From positions 1 through 21,473 of the forward strand of contig JBJOQW010000095.1 in assembly GCA_046049665.1 (NCBI GenBank): a stretch of DNA of 21,473 nt. Reading direction: 5' to 3'. The notes beneath the pieces were generated by a model. The model saw only the letters and a program-made list of their open reading frames with translations, searched no databases and was not told where the DNA came from. A program made the position numbers and the translations under genes. Below are positions 5,870 through 13,806 of this stretch, in pieces. How positions within the stretch are numbered: position 1 is the stretch's first letter; every line of letters starts with the position of its first letter. The DNA is from JAAFHS01 sp046049665. GTDB taxonomy: Bacteria; Pseudomonadota; Alphaproteobacteria; Rhodobacterales; Rhodobacteraceae.

Positions 5870-8800
5870 TCATTCCGCCGCAATCCCTTCCATCCGGTCT
5901 TCCAATTCATCCGCCGCTGCCTGCAACGCCGCCAGCGTTGCCGCATCCGGTTGCCAGTATTGCCGGTCGCTTGCTTCCAACAAACGCCCCGCAAGGCGCA
6001 CTGACGCCTCCGGGTTCAAATCCGCCAGCCGCTTGCGCATCGCCTCGTCCAGCACGAAGGTCTCGCTCAGCCGCTGATACACCCACGGGTCCACCTGCGC
6101 CGTCGTCGCACTCCAGCCCAGCGTGTTCGTCACATGGCTTTCGATCAACCGCACGCCTTCCGCCCCATGGCGCAGCAGGCCCTCGTAAAACTTCGGGTTC
6201 AGGCTGCGGCTGCGGGTTTCCAGTGCGATCTGGTCACGCAATGTGCGCACCTGACCCGCCCCGCGCGTCTGATCGCCAATGAATACCGGGGTTTCCTCGC
6301 CCCCGCGCGCCCGTTTCACCGCCCGCGAAATGCCACCCAGCGTGTCAAAGTAATGGTCAACGCTCGTGACCCCCAGTTCAACCGATTCAAGGTTCTGATA
6401 GGCCAGATCAACGTCTTTCAGCGCCTTTTGCAGCAGCGCCGTTGATTTCACCGGCTTGCCCGCACGCCCATAAGCGAATGATTTCCGCGCCTCATAGGCA
6501 TCGGCGAGCTCGTCTTCCTCGCCAAAGGCCGAAGACCCCACCAGCACGTTGACATTGCTGCCATAGGCCCCTTCGGCATTGGAAAACACCCGCAGCGATG
6601 CCGTATCCATATCCACGCCCATCTCGGCCGCATAGGCCAGCGCATGGGCGCGGATGAAATTCTGCGCTTCCGGTTCATCTGCCGTTGCCGCCTTCCACGC
6701 AGCCTCAGCCAGCATACGCGTTTGCAAGGGCAGCAGGTCACGGAAGATACCCGACAGTGTCATCACCACATCAATCCGCGGCCGCCCAAGTTCGGCCAGC
6801 GGGATCAGGTCCGCGCCCGATAGCCGACCATAATGGTCAAAACGCGGCTTGGCTCCCATCAGCGCCAGCGCCTGTGCGATCGGCCCGCCATCGGATTTGA
6901 TGTTGTCAGACCCCCACAGCACCAAGGCCACCGTATGGGGCAGGCGAACCGCAGCCGCCAGCAGCCGGTCAGCCTGCGCGGCACCATCGCGCATGGCAAA
7001 AGCCGTCGGCATGCGGAACGGATCAAACGCATGGATATTGCGGCCCGTTGGCAGAATCTCCGGGCTTCGGATCAGATCACCCCCCGGCACGGGCGCAATG
7101 AACCGCCCCCCCAGTGCGCGCAGCAATGCTGCCGTTTCGTGATCTTCGCCCAGCAGCGCCATCGCCCGTGCCCGCGCCTCAACCCCTTCGGGCATCAGCG
7201 CCACCATCTCGGTCCGCTGTGCAGCACTCATCGGGCGGCCCACCACATGCAGGCCATCAGTCATCAGCGCGCCTTCGGTTTCCAAAAGCTTGGCCCAGAG
7301 CATATCCAGCGGTTCACCCGCCATATCCACCGCGCGGGCCTGATCCTCGATCAGCAGCGCGATGTCGGTGCGCGCGGCATCATCCGGGGACATTGCGCGA
7401 TAGCGCGTCAGGCTGTCTTTCAGGTCCAGCAGTCCCTTGTACAGCCCCGCCTGCGCGATGGGAGGTGTCAGGTGCGTGACCGTAATCGCGTTTGACCGCC
7501 GCTTTGCCAGCGTCGCCTCGGACGGGTTGTTGGCCGCATAAAGGTAGATGTTGGGCAAGGCGCCGATCAGCCGGTCCGGCCAGCACTCACCCGACACACC
7601 CGCCTGTTTGCCGGGCATGAATTCCAGGGCCCCATGCATGCCGAAATGCAGCAGCGCATCTGCGCGAAAATCAGTGCGCAGCCAGCGGTAGAAGGTCACA
7701 AAGGCATGGGTCGGCGCAAAGCCACGCTCGAACAGCAGGCGCATCGGGTCGCCCTCATAGCCGAACAGTGGCTGCAGGCCCACGAACACATTGCCGAACT
7801 GGCAGCCCAGCACCATCACCCGCGCGCCGTCTGATTGCACGCGGCCGGGGGCCGGGCCCCAGGCCGCCTCAACTTCCGAAAGCCAGGGCGTGTCACGCAC
7901 CATGTCGGCCGCTGGCACAAACGCCGCAACATTGGCTGGCTGGCCATAGGTCTTGGCATTGCCACCCAGCACCGCCTCACGCAGATCGGCTACCGATGCC
8001 GGGGGCGAAACGTCATATCCTTCGGCCTTCATCGCGTGCAAGGTATTGAACAGGCTTTCAAAAACGCTCAGGTAGGCTGCCGTACCCGCTGCCCCCGCAT
8101 TGGGTGGAAAGCCGTAAAGCACAATGCCAACCCGCCGCTTGGCCACATCACTGCGCCGCAAGTGCGCCAGCCGTGCCACCTTGTCTGCCAGCACCCCGAT
8201 GCGTTCCGCGCAAGGCGCCATCGCCCGCCCATCCGTGCCCGCGCCATCACGCCGCCCGGCAAAGACCGTGGGGTTTGTCGCCCCGTCAATTTCCGGCAGG
8301 GCGATCAGCATGGTCGTTTCCACCGGGCCCAGCCCCGTGGCCGACACTTCCCACTGGTCCAGCGTCTGAAACTCCAGCGGATGTGCCGCCACATAGGGCA
8401 CATCCAGCGCCTTCAGCACCTCAATCGCTGCCGGGCTGTCATTATAGGCAGGCCCGCCCACAAGGCTGAACCCCGTCAGCGATACCAGCGTATCAATCCG
8501 CCCCTGAAAATACGCGGCCATCGCCGGGCGCGCATCCAGACCCGACGCAAAGGCCGGCACCACCGCCAGCCCACGCGCCTCAAACGCCGCAATCACCGCG
8601 TCATAATGCGCGGTATCCGCCGCCAGCACATAGCTGCGCAGCAACAAAAGGCCCACTGTCCCTTGCGCAGCCGCAGGCCGGGGCAGGGCACTCGCATCCG
8701 TGCCGATGCGCCCCTTCAGGGCCGGGTGGTACAGGCCCACCTCCGGGTATTCCACCGGGGCCTTGGCCCGCACGTCATTCCAGTTGCGGTTCTTCGAATA

Positions 8801-9409
8801 GCGCCCCACCAGATAGCGCAGCATTTCGGCGATATTGTCATCCGACCCGCCCAGCCAATACTGCATGGTCAGGAACCACGCCCGCAAGTCCTGCGCCTTG
8901 CCCGGCAGCCAGCGCAGGATCTTTGGCAGGCGGCGCAGCATCTTCATCTGCTTTTCGCCCGACGCAGCCGAAGGTTCCTTGGAGCCCCGCAGCTTTTTCA
9001 ACAGCGCCATCGCCCCGCTGGCGGGCTTGGACATGTCCAGATCGCCCATCCGCGTCAGTTTCACCACCTGCGGGTCCGCCATCAGCCCCACAAAGGCATC
9101 TGCCCGCGCCCGCGCAGCGGTCAGTTCCGGCATGATCGCGTTGATGTGTTCTTCGATGAACAGCATGTTGGCAAACACGATGTCCGCCGCGTTCACCGCC
9201 GCCTTGGCCCGTGCCAGTGCGCCCGGATTTTCCGCCCATTCGGCCGCGGCATGCACCGAAACCTCAAGCCCCGGAAAATCCTTTGCCAGCTTGGGCGCAA
9301 TCCGCCGTGCAGGCCCCGCCACATGCGCGTCCAGCGTCACAATGGCAATGCGGTAGCCGGGGGCCTTTGCCCCCGCACCGCCTGCCATGATGCCGGTTTC
9401 ATCGCGCAT
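5870..9409 (-). CDS. bchH: BchH, large subunit of magnesium chelatase
   Basis: BchH binds protoporphyrin IX and is the catalytic subunit of the ATP-driven Mg chelatase (with BchI and BchD, which are not in this window), the first committed step to bacteriochlorophyll. The 1179-residue frame is uninterrupted and of normal length. Family segments include VTLDAHVAGPARR and VHAAAEWAENPGAL near the N-terminus, and YDVIAAFEARGLAVVPAFA-like text near residue 290. Mid-protein are LQPLFGYEGDPMRLLFERG, HFGMHGALEFMPGKQAG, SGECWPDRLIGALPNIYLYA and NNPSEATLAKRRS; toward the end is GAYGSNVNVLVGSS. The start at 9409 (MRDETG) overlaps the bchB stop by 11 bases. Another ATG at 9388 is possible but would leave a gap where the operon otherwise overlaps. 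Confidence 0.98.
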   Translation of the reverse strand: MRDETGIMAGGAGAKAPGYRIAIVTLDAHVAGPARRIAPKLAKDFPGLEVSVHAAAEWAENPGALARAKAAVNAADIVFANMLFIEEHINAIMPELTAARARADAFVGLMADPQVVKLTRMGDLDMSKPASGAMALLKKLRGSKEPSAASGEKQMKMLRRLPKILRWLPGKAQDLRAWFLTMQYWLGGSDDNIAEMLRYLVGRYSKNRNWNDVRAKAPVEYPEVGLYHPALKGRIGTDASALPRPAAAQGTVGLLLLRSYVLAADTAHYDAVIAAFEARGLAVVPAFASGLDARPAMAAYFQGRIDTLVSLTGFSLVGGPAYNDSPAAIEVLKALDVPYVAAHPLEFQTLDQWEVSATGLGPVETTMLIALPEIDGATNPTVFAGRRDGAGTDGRAMAPCAERIGVLADKVARLAHLRRSDVAKRRVGIVLYGFPPNAGAAGTAAYLSVFESLFNTLHAMKAEGYDVSPPASVADLREAVLGGNAKTYGQPANVAAFVPAADMVRDTPWLSEVEAAWGPAPGRVQSDGARVMVLGCQFGNVFVGLQPLFGYEGDPMRLLFERGFAPTHAFVTFYRWLRTDFRADALLHFGMHGALEFMPGKQAGVSGECWPDRLIGALPNIYLYAANNPSEATLAKRRSNAITVTHLTPPIAQAGLYKGLLDLKDSLTRYRAMSPDDAARTDIALLIEDQARAVDMAGEPLDMLWAKLLETEGALMTDGLHVVGRPMSAAQRTEMVALMPEGVEARARAMALLGEDHETAALLRALGGRFIAPVPGGDLIRSPEILPTGRNIHAFDPFRMPTAFAMRDGAAQADRLLAAAVRLPHTVALVLWGSDNIKSDGGPIAQALALMGAKPRFDHYGRLSGADLIPLAELGRPRIDVVMTLSGIFRDLLPLQTRMLAEAAWKAATADEPEAQNFIRAHALAYAAEMGVDMDTASLRVFSNAEGAYGSNVNVLVGSSAFGEEDELADAYEARKSFAYGRAGKPVKSTALLQKALKDVDLAYQNLESVELGVTSVDHYFDTLGGISRAVKRARGGEETPVFIGDQTRGAGQVRTLRDQIALETRSRSLNPKFYEGLLRHGAEGVRLIESHVTNTLGWSATTAQVDPWVYQRLSETFVLDEAMRKRLADLNPEASVRLAGRLLEASDRQYWQPDAATLAALQAAADELEDRMEGIAAE

Positions 9410-10940
9410 AATGGGCCTTTGCCTCGTACAGGGTATCGATGCTGATCGCGGCCAAACCCCGGTCCGTGGCGTATTTTTCCGTGTTGCGCTTGGCCTTGCC
9501 CCGCACAAAGAACGGGATTTTCTTCAACTCGCGTTCCGCATCCGACAGCCAGATGATGTTGGAGGTTTGCGCGGCATCCGCAGTGATCACTTCGGGCGCG
9601 GCCTCAAGCGTATCTTCCAACCGCGCGCTGGCCTTGCCGCCATGGTGGCTGGCCCCTGCCGCATCGTGGAATTCGAAATCCTCGCGGAACATGGTCAGCA
9701 AGTGTTCTTCCAGACCCATCACCAGCGGATGAATCCAAGTGTCAAAGATCACATTCGCGCCTTCAAAGCCCATCTGCGGGCTGTAGCGCGCCGGAAAATC
9801 CTGAACATGCACGGGCGCACTGATCACCGCACAAGGAATGCCCAGCCGCTTGGCGATGTGACGTTCCATCTGGCTGCCAAGGATCAGTTCGGGCGAAAGC
9901 GCCTCAATCGCAGCCTCAACCTCCAGATAATCATCGGTGATCAGGGCCTCAATGCCATAGGTCTTGGCCGCCGCCCGCAAGGCACGCGCGCCTTCGCGGT
10001 TGAAACAGCCCATGCCCACCACATCAAACCCGATTTCGTCACGCGCAATGCGCGCCGCAGCGATGACATGCGTTGCATCACCAAACAGGAACACGCGCTT
10101 GCCCGTCAGATAGGTGCTGTCCACCGACGCCGCCCACCACGGCTGGCGCAGGCGGGTTTCGTCTACCTCGGCCGAAAGGCCCGTGATCGCGGCCACTTCG
10201 GCCAGAAAATCACGCGTGGCCCCCACGCCGATGGGCACGATGCGGGTATAGGGCTGGCCAAGCGCCTTTTCGCAGTGGCGGGCCGCAGCCTCACCCGTTT
10301 CGGGGTAAAGAAGCACGTTGAAATGCGCAGCCCCCATGCGGGCGATGTCGGCAGGCGTGGCACCCATGGGCGCGCAGACATTCACTGCAATGCCCATCTG
10401 CGCCAGCAGCGTGGTGATTTCCGTCACATCATCGCGGTGGCGAAAGCCAAGGCCGGTGGCGCCCAGCAGGTTGCAGCTGATCTGTTCCGTCCGCGCCATG
10501 GGTTTGGCCAGCGCCTTGACGATCTGGTAAAACGTCTCATCCGCGCCAAAGTTTTCCTTGCGCTGATAGCTGGGCAGATCAAGCGCGATCACCGGGATCG
10601 GCAGGTCCAGCGCCTCGGCCAGCCCGCCCGGATCATCCTGAATAAGCTCGGCCGTGCAACTTGCCCCCACGATCATCGCTTGCGGCGCAAAGCGTGCAAA
10701 AGCATCGCGTGCGGCATCCTTGAACAGGTTGGCCGTATCCGCCCCCAGATCGCGCGCCTGAAAGGTGGTATAGGTGACAGGCGGGCGATGGTTGCGCCGT
10801 TCGATCATGGTGAACAGCAGGTCGGCATAGGTATCACCCTGCGGTGCGTGCAGCACATAATGCAGGCCCGTCATGCCCGTGGCGACACGCATCGCCCCCA
10901 CATGGGGCGGGCCTTCATATGTCCAAAGCGTCAGCTTCAT
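9399..10940 (-). CDS. bchB: BchB, subunit of protochlorophyllide reductase
   Basis: BchB forms the catalytic N2B2 tetramer with BchN, which receives electrons from BchL. The 513-residue product contains the residues known to matter in this subunit at the usual positions: D36 (in HAPQGDTYAD), the unusual aspartate ligand of the 4Fe-4S cluster, and C95 (in VGASCTAELIQDD). The C-terminal region has the small PCP-reductase domain (SDAERELKKIPFFVRGKAKR). The ATG at 10940 overlaps the bchN stop as ATGA, so the in-frame extension upstream is not needed. Confidence 0.98.
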   Translation of the reverse strand: MKLTLWTYEGPPHVGAMRVATGMTGLHYVLHAPQGDTYADLLFTMIERRNHRPPVTYTTFQARDLGADTANLFKDAARDAFARFAPQAMIVGASCTAELIQDDPGGLAEALDLPIPVIALDLPSYQRKENFGADETFYQIVKALAKPMARTEQISCNLLGATGLGFRHRDDVTEITTLLAQMGIAVNVCAPMGATPADIARMGAAHFNVLLYPETGEAAARHCEKALGQPYTRIVPIGVGATRDFLAEVAAITGLSAEVDETRLRQPWWAASVDSTYLTGKRVFLFGDATHVIAAARIARDEIGFDVVGMGCFNREGARALRAAAKTYGIEALITDDYLEVEAAIEALSPELILGSQMERHIAKRLGIPCAVISAPVHVQDFPARYSPQMGFEGANVIFDTWIHPLVMGLEEHLLTMFREDFEFHDAAGASHHGGKASARLEDTLEAAPEVITADAAQTSNIIWLSDAERELKKIPFFVRGKAKRNTEKYATDRGLAAISIDTLYEAKAHYAR

Positions 10941-12205
10941 TCGGCAGCCTCCTGCCGAAGCAATGCGCGGCGGCGCAGGGGGCGGCTGAAAAGGCCAGCC
11001 AGATCGCCCGCCTGTTCGTAGAAATGCACCGGCGTGAAGACCAGCTCGATCGCCCATTTCGTTGTCAGCCCTTCGGCCTCCAGCGGGTTGGCCAACCCCA
11101 GACCACAGACCGTCAGGTCAGGCCGCGCTGCCCGCGCGCGCCCAAGTTGCAGATCAACGTCCTGCCCTTCGCTGATGACCGGGCCTTGGGCCAGCAGATC
11201 AAGATCAGGGCCGACAAGACCTGTGTGCAGGTAAGGCGTGCCCACTTCCACGGCTGTCATCCCGCATTCGCGCGTCAGGAAACGGGCAAGCGGGATTTCA
11301 AGCTGGCTGTCAGGAAAGAAGAACACGGACTTGCCTTGCAACGTCGCCGCATGCGCCGCAATCGCCTTTTCCGCCCGCGCTTTGGGTGCTGCGATCACCG
11401 TGTTGAACACATCTTCGCTGACACCGAATTCAGTGGCCACGGCGCGCAGCCATGCTGTTGTGCCATCGGCGCCAAACGGAAAGGGGGCCGGAATATGCCG
11501 CGCGCCCCGGCGTTCAAGGGCTGCATGCGTATCACCCAGAAACGGTTGCACCAGCGCGAAAACCGTATTGGCCCCGACCGCCGGCAGGTCAGCCGACCGC
11601 CGCGCAGGCAAGCAGCGCACCGGCGCCACACCCATGGCCTTCAGCAGCGCCAGCGCCTGATCTTCCACCACATCCGGCAAGGCCCCCACCAGCAGCAATT
11701 CCCGCGCAGCCGTGCCGGGCAGGGTTGGCACCATGGCCGCAAGGCAGGCATCCTCGCCTTGGGTAAAGGTCGTCTCAATGCCCGACCCGGAATAGTTGTA
11801 CACCCGCACATGCGGGCTGTGAATCGCTGACAGGCGTTCTGCCGCGCGGTGCAGGTCCAGCTTGATCACCTCGGAAGGGCAGGACCCCACCAGGAACAGC
11901 TGCTTGATATCCGGCCGCCGTGCCAGCAGGCGCGCTACTTCGCGGTCCAGCTCCAGATTCGCATCCGCCAGACCCGCCAGATCCTTTTCCTCAAGAATCG
12001 CCGTGCCAAAGCGCGGCTCAGCGAAAATCATCACCCCTGCCGCCGCCTGCAACAGATGCGCGCAGGTGCGCGACCCCACCACCAGAAAGAACGCATCCTG
12101 CATCTTGCGGTGCAACCAGATGATGCCCGTCAGCCCGCAGAACACCTCGCGCTGACCGCGTTCCTTCAGCACCGGCACATCGCGGCAACCAATTTGCGCG
12201 TTCAT
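10937..12205 (-). CDS. bchN: BchN, subunit of protochlorophyllide reductase
   Basis: BchN supplies three cysteines to the 4Fe-4S cluster shared with BchB and helps form the protochlorophyllide pocket. In this 422-residue protein the three cysteines are C23 (EVFCGLTG), C48 (GSRTCAHLLQ) and C109 (VGSCPSEVIK), spaced as in the Rhodobacter capsulatus protein. Other family segments are GIIWLHRKMQDAFFLVVG, YNYSGSGIETTFTQGED and FFFPDSQLEIPLARFL. The start at 12205 overlaps the bchF stop as ATGA, and the stop overlaps bchB in the same way. Confidence 0.98.
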   Translation of the reverse strand: MNAQIGCRDVPVLKERGQREVFCGLTGIIWLHRKMQDAFFLVVGSRTCAHLLQAAAGVMIFAEPRFGTAILEEKDLAGLADANLELDREVARLLARRPDIKQLFLVGSCPSEVIKLDLHRAAERLSAIHSPHVRVYNYSGSGIETTFTQGEDACLAAMVPTLPGTAARELLLVGALPDVVEDQALALLKAMGVAPVRCLPARRSADLPAVGANTVFALVQPFLGDTHAALERRGARHIPAPFPFGADGTTAWLRAVATEFGVSEDVFNTVIAAPKARAEKAIAAHAATLQGKSVFFFPDSQLEIPLARFLTRECGMTAVEVGTPYLHTGLVGPDLDLLAQGPVISEGQDVDLQLGRARAARPDLTVCGLGLANPLEAEGLTTKWAIELVFTPVHFYEQAGDLAGLFSRPLRRRALLRQEAAE

Positions 12206-12690
12206 GGCCGCACCCCCATATCCAGCCGCGCCGCCCGCAATTTCAGGATGAACTGCCCCGCGTTCACCACATAGGCCGCATAGGCTGCCAAGGTCACGAT
12301 CATCAGCGTTTCGGGCGACAGGCGCCCTGTCAGCAATCCCCAAAGATACAAGGAATGCAACGCGATAACGACAAAACTTAAAGCGTCTTCCCAAAAGAAG
12401 GCAGGCGCGAAAAGATACTGCCCGAACACAGCTTTTTCCCACAGCGCGCCCGTGATCATGATGGCGTACAAAAGCCCCGTCTTGATCAGGATCGACGCGG
12501 TCGCCGCCTCATACCCCACCCCGTAGGCCATGTAGCGCAGCACCAGAACAAGGCTGACGGCAAAGGCCAGAAACTGCACTGGCGCAAGGATCCCCTGCAC
12601 CAATGTCCAGCCGGTCGTATCCCGCCTACTCCGCTGTTCTGCGGTGTAAAGCGGTGCGCGCTGGCGGCCAGAGTGGGGCGTTGCTGTCAT
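12202..12690 (-). CDS. bchF: BchF, 3-vinyl bacteriochlorophyllide hydratase
   Basis: BchF adds water to the 3-vinyl group of (bacterio)chlorophyllide, producing the 3-hydroxyethyl intermediate. The 162-residue product is a small membrane protein with four hydrophobic segments. Family segments include LYTAEQRSRRD, TTGWTLVQGILAPVQFLAF and WEKAVFGQYLFAPAFFWED. It is the first gene of the minus-strand superoperon. No convincing Shine-Dalgarno precedes the ATG at 12690, but no better start is visible. Transcription probably comes from the operator-bearing region just upstream. Confidence 0.95.
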   Translation of the reverse strand: MTATPHSGRQRAPLYTAEQRSRRDTTGWTLVQGILAPVQFLAFAVSLVLVLRYMAYGVGYEAATASILIKTGLLYAIMITGALWEKAVFGQYLFAPAFFWEDALSFVVIALHSLYLWGLLTGRLSPETLMIVTLAAYAAYVVNAGQFILKLRAARLDMGVRP

Positions 12691-12726
12691 TGGTGATGAA
12701 TGCTTTCGGGCGCTGTCGTTTATGCC

Positions 12727-12754
12727 AAGTTAGTGATCGCACCCGATGTGTCAA
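12727..12754 (-). promoter_or_regulatory. Candidate bchF promoter
   Basis: On the minus strand a perfect TTGACA (12754-12749) is followed after 16 bases by TAACTT, a poor -10 match. The TTGACA lies inside the first PpsR operator, so repressor binding would block the -35 contact. The -10 assignment is weak. Confidence 0.35.
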
Positions 12755-12766
12755 TCTAAACTTACA
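12749..12766. promoter_or_regulatory. PpsR/CrtJ operator, bchF side
   Basis: TGTCAATCTAAACTTACA fits TGT-N12-ACA, the binding pattern of PpsR/CrtJ, with the extra C of the TGTC half but T instead of G before the ACA. It covers the candidate bchF -35 box, consistent with aerobic or light repression of the bch superoperon by the ppsR product encoded nearby. Confidence 0.8.
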
Positions 12767-12873
12767 TATTGTGGATGCGGCAAAACAGAGTTGTTCGGAC
12801 AGGGGCTTTTTCCTAAAATACATAAAAACAACGTGTTACACCAAGTTTTCCCGAAAATTCCGCCGAAGTTGGG

Positions 12874-12900
12874 CTGTCGCAGAGCAAGTTGTCATATAAA
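12874..12900 (+). promoter_or_regulatory. Candidate ppaA promoter
   Basis: TATAAA at 12895-12900 resembles a -10 box and lies inside the second PpsR operator. A poor -35 (CTGTCG, 12874-12879) stands 15 bases upstream. If real, transcription would begin near 12907, leaving a leader of about 95 bases before ppaA. Confidence 0.25.
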
Positions 12901-12907
12901 ATGGACA
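12890..12907. promoter_or_regulatory. PpsR/CrtJ operator, ppaA side
   Basis: TGTCATATAAAATGGACA is an exact match to the strong form TGTC-N10-GACA of the PpsR/CrtJ site. Together with the copy at 12749 it makes a spaced pair, an arrangement known for cooperative binding by this repressor. Confidence 0.85.
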
Positions 12908-13002
12908 ATTTTTCTGTGTCGGGGTTGTTTTGCGGTATCAAACGCGCCCGTCAACGCCTATACTGCTGGCAAGGTGGCAGGCACTGCCAGCGGAGCCCGC
13001 AG

Positions 13003-13794
13003 ATGCAAGATGGATACAGCTCAGCGTCAGGACGGCATTTCCTGCGTGCAACAGGCGGAGTCGCGTCTTTTGCATCAGACGTTGTTGCGCGTTTGGTGAA
13101 GGGCGACTTCAGCATGACCGCAAAGCCCCGTGAAGACCTGATCGAGCGCTTCATGCATGTGGTCGTGAACGCAGACCTGACCGATTTCGAAGCCTTGAAG
13201 CCGGAACTGCGGCGCGCAAGACTTTCGCCTTTGATGTTTTCCGATGTCTACATTCCGGAAATTGCCCGGCGGCTGGGCAAGGCATGGGAAGAAGACACCA
13301 TGTCCTTTGCCCAGGTCACGATGGGCTCATCTCGGTTGCAAGCCATTCTGCGCCAGATCGGGGCGGGCCAATCGGCCGATGAAAGCATGAAAGGGGACGC
13401 CGGGCAGACGACGGTATTGCTGATCGTTCCGGGTGGCCAGCAGCATACGCTGGGGGCTTTTGTCCTGCTGGGGCAGTTGCGGCGGCGCGGAATTTCGGTT
13501 TGCCTGCGCGTCGGGCCGACGGATGACGATTTGCGGGCCCTGTTGGACAGCCGCCAGTTTGACGGGGCGCTGATTTCGCTTGCCACACCCGAAGAACTGG
13601 GTGCCACCAAGGACATGCTTGCCACGCTCAAGGATGCAACGGGCGGGCAAATGCGCGTGGCGGTCGGTGGGGCGATCCTGCTGAATGCGACGGGTGGCAT
13701 TGCCCTGCCCGAAGCTGATGTTCTGACCAACGATTTGTCCCTTGCGATTGCGACACTAGGTATTAATGAAAGACCACTCGCGACAGAAGCCTGA
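13003..13794 (+). CDS. ppaA: PpaA/AerR, B12-binding antirepressor of photosynthesis genes
   Basis: PpaA (AerR in Rhodobacter capsulatus) is a cobalamin-binding regulator that modifies the action of PpsR/CrtJ. The 263-residue product has a helical N-terminal half (about 40-125) with FSDVYIPEIARRLGKAWEEDTMSF-type text as in B12-cap domains. A Rossmann-like B12 domain follows from about 136, with VLLIVPGGQQHTLGAFVLLG. H148 stands where the AerR family places its cobalt-ligating histidine (Q-x-H-x-x-G). Further family text is RRRGISVCLRVGP and DGALISLATPEEL. The frame is open from 12889, but that would put a PpsR operator inside the gene; the ATG at 13003 has GGAG seven bases before it. Another ATG lies at 13116. 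It is followed by ppsR after 12 bases. Confidence 0.9.
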   Translation: MQDGYSSASGRHFLRATGGVASFASDVVARLVKGDFSMTAKPREDLIERFMHVVVNADLTDFEALKPELRRARLSPLMFSDVYIPEIARRLGKAWEEDTMSFAQVTMGSSRLQAILRQIGAGQSADESMKGDAGQTTVLLIVPGGQQHTLGAFVLLGQLRRRGISVCLRVGPTDDDLRALLDSRQFDGALISLATPEELGATKDMLATLKDATGGQMRVAVGGAILLNATGGIALPEADVLTNDLSLAIATLGINERPLATEA

Positions 13795-13806
13795 AATAAC
13801 AAAAGA

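Larger units (their letters stand above)
12691..13002. promoter_or_regulatory. Divergent control region between bchF and ppaA
   Basis: This 312-base AT-richer stretch has no convincing gene. It holds two TGT-N12-ACA operators about 141 bases apart (centre to centre), candidate promoter elements for both directions, and a leader of about 95 bases before ppaA that ends in a GGAG ribosome binding site (12992-12995). No recognisable FNR-type palindrome (TTGAT-N4-ATCAA) was seen in it. Confidence 0.75.

Noticed and set aside
5785..5994. N-terminal extension of BchL by 70 codons
   Set aside because: It runs back into the end of bchH and lacks BchL similarity; a good ribosome site precedes 5784.
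4864..6282. A 472-codon open frame on the plus strand opposite bchL and the end of bchH
   Set aside because: It is antisense to two certain genes and crosses their intergenic gap without any recognisable domain.
7835..9445. A 536-codon open frame on the plus strand opposite bchH
   Set aside because: It mirrors the well-supported bchH coding frame. Its product is low-complexity, rich in R, H, P and Q, as expected from the complement of a high-GC gene, with no family match or ribosome site.
9387..11021. A 544-codon open frame on the plus strand opposite bchB
   Set aside because: It is a complementary shadow of bchB; the amino-acid make-up is that of antisense GC-rich DNA.
12793..12802. TGTTCGGACA as another PpsR half-site pair
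   Set aside because: The spacing between TGT and ACA is four bases rather than twelve, and the arms are imperfect.
12889..13002. Earlier start for ppaA at 12889
   Set aside because: The extension contains the second PpsR operator and the likely promoter, and has no ribosome site, while 13003 does.
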